64,000 bases of DNA, taken from the NCBI GenBank assembly GCA_013214945.1, contig JABSRT010000007.1, positions 1 to 64,000 of the forward strand, given 5' to 3'. The stretch comes from Gammaproteobacteria bacterium (lineage in GTDB: Bacteria > Pseudomonadota > Gammaproteobacteria > Enterobacterales > Psychrobiaceae). Under the pieces are notes generated by a model, which saw only the letters and a list, made by a program, of their open reading frames with translations, was not told the origin of the DNA and searched no databases. Position numbers and translations under genes: made by a program. How positions within the stretch are numbered: position 1 is the first letter of the stretch; each line of letters starts with the position of its first letter. Positions 8,504 to 16,598 of this stretch are shown piece by piece.

Positions 8504-9292
8504 ATGCTAAAACTAACCGATGTTAATATTGATTTTTCTGGTTATCTAGCCTTACAGCATTGTGATTTAACCCTAAAGCGTGGTGAGTTTGTGAGCTTGC
8601 TTGGGCCTAATGGGGCGGGAAAGTCGACTGCGCTTAAGGTGTTAAGTGGCGATATTAACCCTAGCCGCGGTCAAGTGACGTTAGACAATCAGCCCCTGCA
8701 TGAGATTAGCGCGATAAAGCTTGCTCGCTCACGTGCGGTGATGAGCCAAAGCTACGAATTAATGTTCGACTTCGAGGTTGAAGAAGTGGTCGCCATGGCC
8801 GGTTATGTACATCAAGAGTCACTAAGCGCCAAGCAGTTACGAGACTATGCCAAGCAGGCAATGGCGATGGTCGATGTGCTTGCTCTGCGTCGTAAAAACA
8901 TCACTACGCTTTCGGGTGGCCAGCAACAACGGGTGCAATTGGCGCGGGTGATCAATCAACTGCTGCCAACCCTTGATGATCCTAACCAAGCAAAACCATT
9001 TTTGTTGATTGATGAACCGACCTCGAGCCTTGATCTATTTCATCAATATCAAGTGATGAAAGTTGCTAAAGCCTTATGTCAGCGCGGGGTGGGGGTGTTA
9101 GCAGTGGTGCATGATTTAGCCTTGGCTGCGAGTTTTTCAGACCGTTGTTATCTATTGCAGCAGGGAACAATAATGGCTCAAGGTGATTGCAGTGAGGTGT
9201 TAAGTCAAACTCGGATTGAGCAGGTTTATGGCATTAATGCCTGTCTTAGCAACGCTGATGGTGTTTATCCGCACCTAGAAATTGCGCGGTAA
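8504..9292 (+). CDS. hmuV: Haem ABC transporter ATP-binding protein HmuV
   Basis: A 262-residue ABC ATPase powering haem import with HmuTU. Visible motifs in order: Walker A GPNGAGKST (residues about 35-43), Q-loop region MSQSYEL, signature LSGGQQQR (about 138), Walker B LLIDEPTSSLD (about 167), and switch histidine in VVHDLAL. The start is two bases after the hmuU stop. It ends the operon, and a hairpin follows at 9310-9333. Length and layout fit HmuV/HemV proteins. Confidence 0.93.
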   Translation: MLKLTDVNIDFSGYLALQHCDLTLKRGEFVSLLGPNGAGKSTALKVLSGDINPSRGQVTLDNQPLHEISAIKLARSRAVMSQSYELMFDFEVEEVVAMAGYVHQESLSAKQLRDYAKQAMAMVDVLALRRKNITTLSGGQQQRVQLARVINQLLPTLDDPNQAKPFLLIDEPTSSLDLFHQYQVMKVAKALCQRGVGVLAVVHDLALAASFSDRCYLLQQGTIMAQGDCSEVLSQTRIEQVYGINACLSNADGVYPHLEIAR

Positions 9293-9301
9293 TTAGGGCT
9301 G

Positions 9302-9343
9302 TGCTGGGCGCTATTTTCAGGGACGAAAATAGCAGTACCAGCA
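9302..9343. terminator. Bidirectional hairpin between hmuV and the DUF6172 gene
   Basis: The inner stem GCTATTTTC / GAAAATAGC (9310-9318 and 9325-9333) is extended outside a short bulge by TGCTGG / CCAGCA. It sits between convergent gene ends and could serve both, although neither strand shows a strong T run, so it may protect or process transcripts rather than terminate them. Confidence 0.5.
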
Positions 9344-9365
9344 AACCTATCCTAACCTAAAGGAA

Positions 9366-9680
9366 TTAACCTTCTTCCTCTTCTATTTGAGCGTCAGGCT
9401 TTTTGGTGCGCACACCCGGCTTAACCATAATTTCTAAATAAAATGACTCTAACTGCTGCTGCTCAGCTTGATCGATTAATTTATTAAGGGTCGAAATGTG
9501 AACAACTTCAGCCGTTTCAGCGCTCTCGCCATATTTACAGTCAAAGTCCCAAAAATCGACAGACGCAGGCAGTTTTTTATTACGCTCACGTTTGATGTAT
9601 TTTTTGACATCGTGTTTAATTGACTCTACCAGTCGAGCAAGATTAATTTTAGGGTGAGAAAGTGCAAATGTTTTTTTCAT
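9366..9680 (-). CDS. DUF6172-type conserved hypothetical protein
   Basis: A small, charged, soluble protein of 104 residues. The sequence (KKTFALSHPKINLARLVES at the start, FWDFDCKYG in the middle, a Lys-rich segment KKYIKRERNKKLP) matches my memory of a conserved proteobacterial family of unknown function. No signal peptide or membrane segment is seen. A start six codons upstream at 9698 is possible, but AGGA with a five- to six-base spacer precedes the ATG at 9680, which is preferred. It stands alone between the haem operon and dapB. Its function is unknown. Confidence 0.75.
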   Translation of the reverse strand: MKKTFALSHPKINLARLVESIKHDVKKYIKRERNKKLPASVDFWDFDCKYGESAETAEVVHISTLNKLIDQAEQQQLESFYLEIMVKPGVRTKKPDAQIEEEEG

Positions 9681-9821
9681 GGTATTCCTAGCGAGCAATG
9701 ATTGATTAGCCAGTCGGTTGGGCTATTTGAGCGCATTATAACCAAGGAGTTATGGTGTGGCTATGATTAACCGTGTTGTTACTAAGAGATGCGATGAGTG
9801 ACACGGATTTTTGACGTGATA

Positions 9822-9859
9822 AAAATAAAGGCGCTACGTTAGTGCAGCGCCTTTATTTT
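9822..9859. terminator. Strong bidirectional terminator after the dapB-like gene
   Basis: A 14-bp perfect stem (AAAATAAAGGCGCT / AGCGCCTTTATTTT) has a ten-base loop. It lies 15 bases after the stop of the minus-strand dapB-like gene and supplies a T-rich tail on that strand. It marks the likely end of the long ilv transcript. Confidence 0.8.
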
Positions 9860-9873
9860 GTTGCATAGGGCTG

Positions 9874-10608
9874 TTAATCCATTAAATGCTCTAGCCCATA
9901 AACTAACTCATTATGTTTAACCACTTGCTTACAGGCTAATACTACGCCGGGCATAAACGATTCGCGGTGTTGCGAATTGTGTTCAATTTTTAGGGTTTCA
10001 CTTAAACCACCAAAGAACACGGTTTGCTGGGCGATAACACCTGGCAAGCGAATAGAATGCAGCTTAACGCCACCAATGTCAGCGCCACGAGCGCCTTCAA
10101 TTAGCTCTTTATCACTGGTTTTGATCGCAGCAGCGGCATTGCGCGCATCGTTAATCATTTCAGCGGTGCGAATGCCTGTACCAGATGGGCTTTCTTCTTT
10201 TTGTGGACTGTGAGCTTCAATGATTTCAACATCAGGCAGATACTTAGCGGCCTCGGCGGCAAACTTCATCATTAATACCGCGCCAACGGAGAAATTAGGC
10301 GCGATTAAGCCGCCTAAGCTTTTCTCTTTAGCCAGTTGCTGTAATTGCGCGACTTGATCTTCAACAAAACCACTAGTGCCAATCACCGGGCGGGCACCGG
10401 CGTTTAAGATAATTTGAGTATTGGCAAAACCGGCTGATGCAGCGGTAAAGTCGACTACAACATCGGGTTTAAATTCATTAATCTTTGCGGTTAAATCATC
10501 TTGATAATCAATTTCACCAACCAAGGTCAGCTCACTATCGTTGTTGATCGCTTTAACCGCTTCTTGTCCCATGCGCCCACGGGCGCCATTTACTAATACT
10601 TTTGTCAT
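9874..10608 (-). CDS. dapB: DapB-like 4-hydroxy-tetrahydrodipicolinate reductase, Bacillus-type
   Basis: A 244-residue NAD(P)H-dependent reductase of the DapB family, the second step of the lysine/diaminopimelate branch. The nucleotide-binding loop GARGRMGQEA, IAPNFSVGAVLMMKF, DVEIIE and the C-terminal LVYGLEHLMD look much closer to the Bacillus/Firmicutes type than to the roughly 270-residue enterobacterial type. The catalytic region, usually HH-x2-K-x-DAPSGTA, reads HSPQKEESPSGTG: the first His and the Lys are kept, but the second His, the Asp-Ala pair and the last Ala are changed. It follows a class V aminotransferase by 16 bases at the end of the ilv run. It may be a second or divergent copy, and true DapB activity is probable, not certain. 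Confidence 0.75.
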   Translation of the reverse strand: MTKVLVNGARGRMGQEAVKAINNDSELTLVGEIDYQDDLTAKINEFKPDVVVDFTAASAGFANTQIILNAGARPVIGTSGFVEDQVAQLQQLAKEKSLGGLIAPNFSVGAVLMMKFAAEAAKYLPDVEIIEAHSPQKEESPSGTGIRTAEMINDARNAAAAIKTSDKELIEGARGADIGGVKLHSIRLPGVIAQQTVFFGGLSETLKIEHNSQHRESFMPGVVLACKQVVKHNELVYGLEHLMD

Positions 10609-10624
10609 GTTAGATTCAATTCTT

Positions 10625-11743
10625 TTATTTTAAGGCCGATTTTAGTGCCGCTAAACATAATGCTACGTTTTCACTGCGGGCGGCATAACCCATTAAGCCA
10701 ATGCGCCATGCTTTGCCAGCGAATACGCCAAGTCCGGCACCGATTTCGAGGTTAAATTCAGTTAACAGTCTTGTTCTTACCGCGGCATCATCAACACCCG
10801 CTGGAATAAGCACGGTATTAAGTTGCGGCAAACGATAAGCCTCATCGACAATAAATTCAATACCCAATTCACGCAAGCCGTCTTTTAATGCTAAATGTTG
10901 CTTGGCATGACGAGCCCAAGCATTTTCTAGCCCTTCTTGCTGCAACATTAGCAGTGATTCGTGCAAGGCATACAATGAGTTAACTGGAGCCGTATGGTGA
11001 TAGCTACGCTTGCCTTTGCCGCTCCAATAACCCATTACTAAGGTTTGGTCGAGGAACCAGCTTTGAACCTTGCTTTGGCGCTGCTCTAGCTTAGCAACCG
11101 CGCGCGGGCTAAAACTAACCGGTGAAAGACCCGGTACACATGACAAACATTTTTGGCTGCCAGCATAAATCGCATCAATGCCCCAATCGTCAACGCGCAA
11201 TTCAACGCCGCCTAGTGAGGTCACTGCATCAACAATCGACAATGCGTCATGATCGCGGGCAATTTGACACAAGGTTTTCGCATCAGATAAAGCGCCAGTT
11301 GACGTCTCGGCATGAACAAAAGCTAAAAACTTAGCGTCTGGGTTGGCTTTAAACGCCGCGATTACTTTGTCACAATCTACTGGTTTTCCCCAGTCATCGC
11401 TGACCACAACGGCTGTTGCGCCTAAGCGTTCAACGTTTTCAACCATCCGGCTGCCAAACACGCCATTAACACAAACAATTACTTTTTCGCCGGGCTCAAC
11501 CAAGTTAACAAAACACGTTTCCATCCCGGCTGAACCAGGGGCTGAAACGGCAATGGTAAATTCATTTTCGGTTTGAAAGGCGTATTTAAGTAATGACTTT
11601 ACTTCATCCATCATGCCGACAAATTCAGGATCTAAGTGGCCAATTGTTGGCCGGCTTAGTGCTTCTAAAACGCGTGGCGATACATCACTAGGGCCAGGGC
11701 CCATTAGGGTGCGTGGAGTAGGGTGAAATGAAGTAATGGTCAT
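10625..11743 (-). CDS. Class V aminotransferase, alanine/serine-glyoxylate type
   Basis: A 372-residue PLP enzyme of the alanine-glyoxylate/serine-pyruvate aminotransferase group. MGPGPSDVSPRVLEALSRP at the N-terminus is the family opening, and the PLP lysine is in AGSQKCLS near residue 193, with the upstream SIVDAVTSLGG segment (PLP aspartate). It would move the amino group of alanine or serine to glyoxylate or pyruvate; the exact pair cannot be read from sequence. It begins 34 bases after ilvA on the same strand and so probably shares the ilv transcript. I recall a similar gene after ilvA in Shewanella, which suggests a conserved link to pyruvate, glycine or serine balance. Confidence 0.85.
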   Translation of the reverse strand: MTITSFHPTPRTLMGPGPSDVSPRVLEALSRPTIGHLDPEFVGMMDEVKSLLKYAFQTENEFTIAVSAPGSAGMETCFVNLVEPGEKVIVCVNGVFGSRMVENVERLGATAVVVSDDWGKPVDCDKVIAAFKANPDAKFLAFVHAETSTGALSDAKTLCQIARDHDALSIVDAVTSLGGVELRVDDWGIDAIYAGSQKCLSCVPGLSPVSFSPRAVAKLEQRQSKVQSWFLDQTLVMGYWSGKGKRSYHHTAPVNSLYALHESLLMLQQEGLENAWARHAKQHLALKDGLRELGIEFIVDEAYRLPQLNTVLIPAGVDDAAVRTRLLTEFNLEIGAGLGVFAGKAWRIGLMGYAARSENVALCLAALKSALK

Positions 11744-11777
11744 TATATTTCCTAAAAGTTAAAAAATTATTTGCGAT

Positions 11778-13310
11778 TTATGACTTTAAAAAATTCTGAT
11801 AAACAGGATTTTCAGTCTCGTCTTTGTATTGGTAGCCTAATTGCTCTAAATGACTAGTGAAGTCATTTAGCTGCTCGTCGGGTAGCTCAAACGCGGCTAA
11901 AACTCGGCCAAATGCTGCGCCGTGGTTACGGTAATGGAATAAGCTAATATTCCAATTTTCGCCCATCGTGGTTAAAAAGTTCATCAGTGCACCAGGGCAC
12001 TCAGGAAATTCAAAACTAAATAAGCGTTCGGTCAGTGGCTGGCATGGACGGCCACCCACCATATAACGGACATGCAGTTTAGCTAATTCGTTATTCGACA
12101 AATCTTGCGCCGCATAACCTTGCTGGCTTAAGTTGTCGATCATTGAGTTGAGTTCTGTTTCGCCGTTGGCCAGTTTTAAGCCGACAAAAATATTGGCACT
12201 ACTACTATTGGCATAGCGATAGTTAAACTCGGTAATGGCACGGCCACCTAAGATTTGGCAAAACTTGCGGAAGCTGCCTTTTTCCTCAGGGATAGTAACC
12301 GCCATGATCCCTTCTTTTTTCTCGCCTAATTCACAGCGCTCTGAAACATAACGCAGGCCGTGGAAATTGACATTGGCGCCTGACAATATTGCCACTAAGT
12401 GCTGATCTTCTAGCTGATGTTGCTGCTGATATTTCTTTAATCCGGCTAAGGCTAATGCGCCAGAGGGTTCGGCAATTGCGCGGGTGTCTTCGAAAATATC
12501 TTTAACCGCGGCGCAAATTTCATCGCTAGACACATTAACCATTTCATCGACATATTGCTGGGCCAATCGAAATGGTTCTTCACCAATGCGTTTAACCGCA
12601 ACGCCATCGGCAAATAAACCAACGCGTTCTAAATCTACAGGTTCACCAGCGGCTAATGCCGCAGTTAAACAGGCTGAATCAGTTGGTTCAACCCCGACAA
12701 TTTTAATGTCTGGGCGTAACATTTTTAGGTACACCGAAATCCCGGCAATTAAGCCGCCACCGCCAACGGGCACAAACACGGTATTGATTTGGCGATGTTG
12801 CTGCAACAACTCCATCGCGACCGTGCCTTGACCAGCAATGACATCGCAATCATCAAAAGGTGGAATTAAGATCATGCCTTGAGTTTCGGCGAGCATTTTT
12901 GCATGTTGATTGGCTTGATCGAAACTATCGCCATGCAGTACGACTTTACCGCCAAAACTTCTGACCGCATCTACTTTGATATCAGGCGTAGTACGAGGCA
13001 TCACGATAGTCGCCTTGGTACCGCGTGTTTTCGCTGACAGTGCCACGCCTTGGGCGTGATTACCGGCTGAGGCCGCAACTACGCCACAGGCTAATTGCGC
13101 TGAATCTAGCTGAGCTATTCTGTTGTATGCACCGCGCAGTTTAAAGCTGTATACCGGTTGCTTGTCCTCACGTTTGAGCAAGACATTATTGCCCAAGCGC
13201 GTTGACAATTTCTTTAGCGAGTCAAGCGGTGTCACACAAGCGACATCGTAAACCTGAGCTTGGAGAATTTTCTTTAAATAATCGTGGCCGCTAAGTTGCT
13301 GGTCCGACAT
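11778..13310 (-). CDS. ilvA: Biosynthetic threonine ammonia-lyase (threonine deaminase)
   Basis: A 510-residue PLP enzyme converting threonine to 2-oxobutyrate, the entry step to isoleucine. The catalytic lysine is K57 in YSFKLRG, the PLP phosphate loop is VPVGGGGLIAG near residue 180, and two C-terminal ACT-like regulatory modules (about residues 325-505) fit the feedback-inhibited long form. The Shine-Dalgarno AGGAAG lies about eight bases before ATG and is embedded in a small ilvD-like remnant. It is the last ilv gene in the order G-M-E-D-A, separated from ilvD by 124 bases, unusually far for this operon. Confidence 0.95.
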   Translation of the reverse strand: MSDQQLSGHDYLKKILQAQVYDVACVTPLDSLKKLSTRLGNNVLLKREDKQPVYSFKLRGAYNRIAQLDSAQLACGVVAASAGNHAQGVALSAKTRGTKATIVMPRTTPDIKVDAVRSFGGKVVLHGDSFDQANQHAKMLAETQGMILIPPFDDCDVIAGQGTVAMELLQQHRQINTVFVPVGGGGLIAGISVYLKMLRPDIKIVGVEPTDSACLTAALAAGEPVDLERVGLFADGVAVKRIGEEPFRLAQQYVDEMVNVSSDEICAAVKDIFEDTRAIAEPSGALALAGLKKYQQQHQLEDQHLVAILSGANVNFHGLRYVSERCELGEKKEGIMAVTIPEEKGSFRKFCQILGGRAITEFNYRYANSSSANIFVGLKLANGETELNSMIDNLSQQGYAAQDLSNNELAKLHVRYMVGGRPCQPLTERLFSFEFPECPGALMNFLTTMGENWNISLFHYRNHGAAFGRVLAAFELPDEQLNDFTSHLEQLGYQYKDETENPVYQNFLKS

Positions 13311-13312
13311 TG

Positions 13313-13369
13313 TTAATCTTCCTTATCAAACAAACTAAGATCACGGATTGCGCCGTGATCAGTATTAGT
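13313..13369 (-). pseudogene. Remnant or duplicate of the ilvD 3' end
   Basis: On the minus strand, just before ilvA, these bases translate to TNTDHGAIRDLSLFDKED followed by TAA. The true ilvD ends in [18 protein letters not shown] and TAA, so 12 of 18 residues match with the stop in the same place; at the DNA level about 32 of 45 aligned bases agree. Only the extreme C-terminus is recognisable; further upstream the similarity stops. The piece also contains an 8-bp inverted repeat (GATCACGG / CCGTGATC, 13339-13360) followed on the minus strand by T-rich sequence, and it supplies the ilvA ribosome-binding site. A relic of an ilvD replacement or of local duplication is likely. Confidence 0.65.
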
Positions 13370-13434
13370 GCCGTGATTGTTGTTCGTTGCGCTGAGTTTA
13401 ATCCAGCGCATATTTGAACAAACCAGACTAGATA

Positions 13435-15291
13435 TTAATCTTCTGGCTCAAACAGGCTTGGATCGCGGATCGCGCCCATATCAGCGCTGGTGGCTAACAT
13501 TGCGTAGGCTTGCAAGGCAATTGAGACCTTACGCTTACGATCAACTGGCTTCCACGCTTTGTTACCTCTAGCGTCCATCTCGCTGCGGCGACTGGCTAAT
13601 TCTAGCGGGCTAATGCGAATGGCGATACTACGGTTAGGAATATCAATATCAATGATATCGTTTTCTTCAACTAAGCCGATGTCGCCACCTGATGCTGCTT
13701 CTGGAGAAACGTGACCAATCGACAAGCCAGAGGTGCCGCCAGAGAAGCGACCGTCGGTAATTAAGGCACATTTTTTGCCTAGTCCCATCGACTTTAGATA
13801 AGTGGTCGGGTAGAGCATTTCTTGCATGCCAGGGCCGCCACGTGGGCCTTCATAGCGAATAACAACGACGTCGCCAGCACCAACTTTACCGCTTAAAATT
13901 CCCTTAACTGCACTGTCTTGGCTTTCGAAAATTCGAGCCGGGCCAGAGAACGTTAAGTTATCGTCATCAACACCGGCCGTTTTCACGATACAGCCTTTGG
14001 TCGCCAAGTTACCCGCAAGCACCGCAAGGCCACCTTCTAAACTAAAAGCATGTTCAATGCTGCGGATACAACCATTGGCGCGATCGTCATCTAGGGTGTC
14101 CCAACGACAAGATTGGCTAAAAGCTTTCGTGGTACGAATGCCAGCAGGACCTGCGCGGTAAAAATCTTTAACCGCTTGATCGTCAGTGATGGTTATATCG
14201 TACTTCTCGATCACTTGGGCGAGTGACAAACCAAGCATGCTGCGAATTTCGGTATGTAATAAACCAGCACGGGCTAATTCACCTAAAATGGCGACAATGC
14301 CGCCGGCACGGTGAACATCTTCCATGTGATAATCGGGCGTTGATGGCGCAACTTTACATAGCTGTGGCACGACGCGAGATAAGCGGTCGATGTCGGCCAT
14401 GGTGAAATCTATCTTGCCTTCTTGGGCTATCGCAATTAGATGCAAGACAGTATTGGTTGAACCACCCATCGCGATATCAAGGGTCATCGCATTTTCAAAA
14501 GCTTGTTTAGTCGCGATAGCACGTGGCAAGGCCAGCGGATCGTCATTTTTATAAAACGCTTCACATAGTTTCACGATGTGTTTACCGGCATTGATAAACA
14601 GCGCTTCACGATCGCTATGAGTTGCTAACATTGAACCGTTGCCGGGCTGGGCTAAACCTAGCGCTTCAGCTAAACAGTTCATTGAGTTGGCGGTGAACAT
14701 GCCAGAACATGAACCACACGTAGGACAAGCAGAGCGTTCAACTTGATCGCTTTGCTCGTCACTAACATTTTTATCGGCACCCTGGATCATCGCATCAACT
14801 AAGTCGAGCTTGATGATTTGGTCTGAAAGCTTGGTTTTACCGGCTTCCATCGGGCCACCAGAAACAAAAATTACCGGAATGTTAAGGCGCATTGCTGCCA
14901 TCATCATGCCCGGAGTAATTTTGTCACAGTTAGAGATACACACCATCGCATCGGCACAGTGGGCATTAACCATATATTCCACTGAGTCGGCAATCAGCTC
15001 ACGCGAAGGCAGGCTGTACAACATACCCGCATGGCCCATTGCAATACCGTCATCAACGGCTATGGTATTAAACTCTTTGGCAACCGCGCCAGCGTCTTCA
15101 ATCGCACGAGCGACGAGTTGGCCCATGTCTTTTAAGTGGACATGACCTGGGACAAATTGAGTGAAAGAGTTAACAACTGCAATGATTGGCTTACCAAAAT
15201 CATTGTCTGTCATACCAGTTGCGCGCCAAAGGGCACGAGCGCCAGCCATATTACGGCCTTGAGTGGATGTTGCTGAGCGTAGTTTTGCCAT
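13435..15291 (-). CDS. ilvD: Dihydroxy-acid dehydratase
   Basis: A 618-residue iron-sulfur enzyme that dehydrates 2,3-dihydroxy-acids to the 2-oxo acids of valine and isoleucine synthesis. Cluster cysteines are seen at C122 ([11 protein letters not shown]) and in [18 protein letters not shown] near residues 190-210, and the C-terminal half contains the [19 protein letters not shown] motif. Length is standard for the IlvD/Edd family. It follows ilvE after a 68-base gap containing a hairpin and A/T-rich direct repeats, and its own 3' end is partly repeated ahead of ilvA. Confidence 0.96.
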   Translation of the reverse strand: MAKLRSATSTQGRNMAGARALWRATGMTDNDFGKPIIAVVNSFTQFVPGHVHLKDMGQLVARAIEDAGAVAKEFNTIAVDDGIAMGHAGMLYSLPSRELIADSVEYMVNAHCADAMVCISNCDKITPGMMMAAMRLNIPVIFVSGGPMEAGKTKLSDQIIKLDLVDAMIQGADKNVSDEQSDQVERSACPTCGSCSGMFTANSMNCLAEALGLAQPGNGSMLATHSDREALFINAGKHIVKLCEAFYKNDDPLALPRAIATKQAFENAMTLDIAMGGSTNTVLHLIAIAQEGKIDFTMADIDRLSRVVPQLCKVAPSTPDYHMEDVHRAGGIVAILGELARAGLLHTEIRSMLGLSLAQVIEKYDITITDDQAVKDFYRAGPAGIRTTKAFSQSCRWDTLDDDRANGCIRSIEHAFSLEGGLAVLAGNLATKGCIVKTAGVDDDNLTFSGPARIFESQDSAVKGILSGKVGAGDVVVIRYEGPRGGPGMQEMLYPTTYLKSMGLGKKCALITDGRFSGGTSGLSIGHVSPEAASGGDIGLVEENDIIDIDIPNRSIAIRISPLELASRRSEMDARGNKAWKPVDRKRKVSIALQAYAMLATSADMGAIRDPSLFEPED

Positions 15292-15306
15292 GGGGATCTC
15301 TAGTTA

Positions 15307-15329
15307 GGGTTAGCTCGAAGGACTAACCC
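15307..15329 (-). terminator. Intercistronic hairpin between ilvE and ilvD
   Basis: GGGTTAG / CTAACCC form a 7-bp stem with a nine-base loop. It is followed on the plus side by direct repeats of AAAGTTAAATT. The minus-strand tail after the hairpin is not a T run, so partial termination, pausing or mRNA protection is more likely than a full stop. Confidence 0.4.
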
Positions 15330-15359
15330 AAAGTTAAATTAAAAGTTAAATTAAAAGTA

Positions 15360-16289
15360 TTATTCGATGTTTTCTAACCAACCATATTTGTCTTCGGTGG
15401 TGCCATTAAATAGGCCAAAGAATGCATCTTGCAGCTTGCGGGTGACGTCGCCCATTTTGCCTTCACCAACGGTAATGCCGTCAACTGAACGTACCGCGAC
15501 GATTTCAGACGCCGTGCCACACATAAAGAACTCATCAGCTAAGTAAAGTGTCTCACGAGCAATCAGCTCTTCGCGTACTTCATAACCCATGTCTTTGGCT
15601 AAAATCATCACGGTATCGCGGGTTAAACCAGTAAGAATAGACGCACTTGCTGGTGGCGTGTAAATTACCCCTTTACGGACTAAAAATAAGTTTTGGCCTG
15701 CGCCTTCGCTGACGTAATTATTAATGTCTAGTGCGATGCCTTCGGTGTAACCGTGACGACGCGCTTCCATTGAAATAAGTTGCGATGACAGGTAGTTACC
15801 GCCCGCTTTAGCACCGGTAGGCATAGTATTTGGCGCTAAACGGTTCCATGAAGAAACGCCAACATCAACCCCTTGCTCACGCGCTTCATCGCCAAGGTAG
15901 GCACCCCAGAAGAATGCAGCAATCATTAGATCTGCTTCAGCATCTAGTGGTGGACGTAGGCCCATGCCGATATCGCCGTAAAAGGCTAGTGGGCGCAGGT
16001 AGGCATCTTCTAAGCCATTATTTTTAACCGCATCTTTACAGGCTTGAATCACTTCTTCCTTGGTATAAGGAATGGTCATTTGATAAATTTTTGCCGAGTT
16101 GAATAAACGATCGATATGTTCTTCAAGACGAAAAATGATGGTGCCTTTTGGCGTTTTATAAGCTCTGATCCCTTCAAAAACCGAAGAACCATAATGAAGC
16201 GCGTGACTCATGACGTGGACGGTAGCGTCTTTCCAAGGCATGAATTTACCGTTAAACCAAATCAGTTCCGGAGTATTCGCGTTCGACAT
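15360..16289 (-). CDS. ilvE: Branched-chain amino acid aminotransferase
   Basis: A 309-residue fold-type IV PLP aminotransferase performing the last step of leucine, isoleucine and valine synthesis. The N-terminal WFNGKFMPW and HYGSSVFEGIRAY segments, the PLP lysine in GAKAGGNYLSSQ near residue 160, and YVSEGAGQNLF near residue 195 are the expected landmarks. It lies between ilvM and ilvD on the same strand, giving the enteric-like order ilvG-M-E-D-A. Confidence 0.95.
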   Translation of the reverse strand: MSNANTPELIWFNGKFMPWKDATVHVMSHALHYGSSVFEGIRAYKTPKGTIIFRLEEHIDRLFNSAKIYQMTIPYTKEEVIQACKDAVKNNGLEDAYLRPLAFYGDIGMGLRPPLDAEADLMIAAFFWGAYLGDEAREQGVDVGVSSWNRLAPNTMPTGAKAGGNYLSSQLISMEARRHGYTEGIALDINNYVSEGAGQNLFLVRKGVIYTPPASASILTGLTRDTVMILAKDMGYEVREELIARETLYLADEFFMCGTASEIVAVRSVDGITVGEGKMGDVTRKLQDAFFGLFNGTTEDKYGWLENIE

Positions 16290-16346
16290 ATATATATTCC
16301 TTATTATTATTTATTGGCCAGCGTCGAGCATTAAAAATGCTAAACG

Positions 16347-16598
16347 CTAAGCACGTTTCTCTTGAGTAACTTCCGTCAGGTGGGTAACCTGAGTCACATC
16401 GATTAATTTCTCTAATTGATTTATCAGCAAATGAATCGGTCTGATACTCGACACCGAAAACTCCAAGGTCGCAGACTCACTTTGCCAATTGAGTAACTCT
16501 ACCTTAAAGCCGCGATGACGTGCTACTCGCAAGACCCGTTCAAGCACCTCTGGACTGTTATTTAGGACAAGCTTTAAGGTGTTATTTTGTAAACTCAT
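16347..16598 (-). CDS. ilvM: Acetolactate synthase II small subunit
   Basis: An 83-residue ACT-domain regulatory subunit of acetolactate synthase II. The short length and the pattern LKLVLNNSPEVLERVLRVARHRGF suit IlvM rather than the longer IlvN or IlvH. Its ATG directly abuts the ilvG stop (TAAATG), with GGAG inside the end of ilvG acting as ribosome-binding site, so the subunits are probably translated together. Confidence 0.92.
   Translation of the reverse strand: MSLQNNTLKLVLNNSPEVLERVLRVARHRGFKVELLNWQSESATLEFSVSSIRPIHLLINQLEKLIDVTQVTHLTEVTQEKRA

Noticed and set aside
11122-11576. Plus-strand reading frames inside the aminotransferase gene
   Set aside because: They are shadows of the minus-strand gene, with no motifs or ribosome-binding sites.
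13313-13411. A functional 32-codon leader peptide of ilvA starting at 13411
   Set aside because: No ribosome-binding site, no regulatory codon run; the match to the ilvD end explains the frame better.
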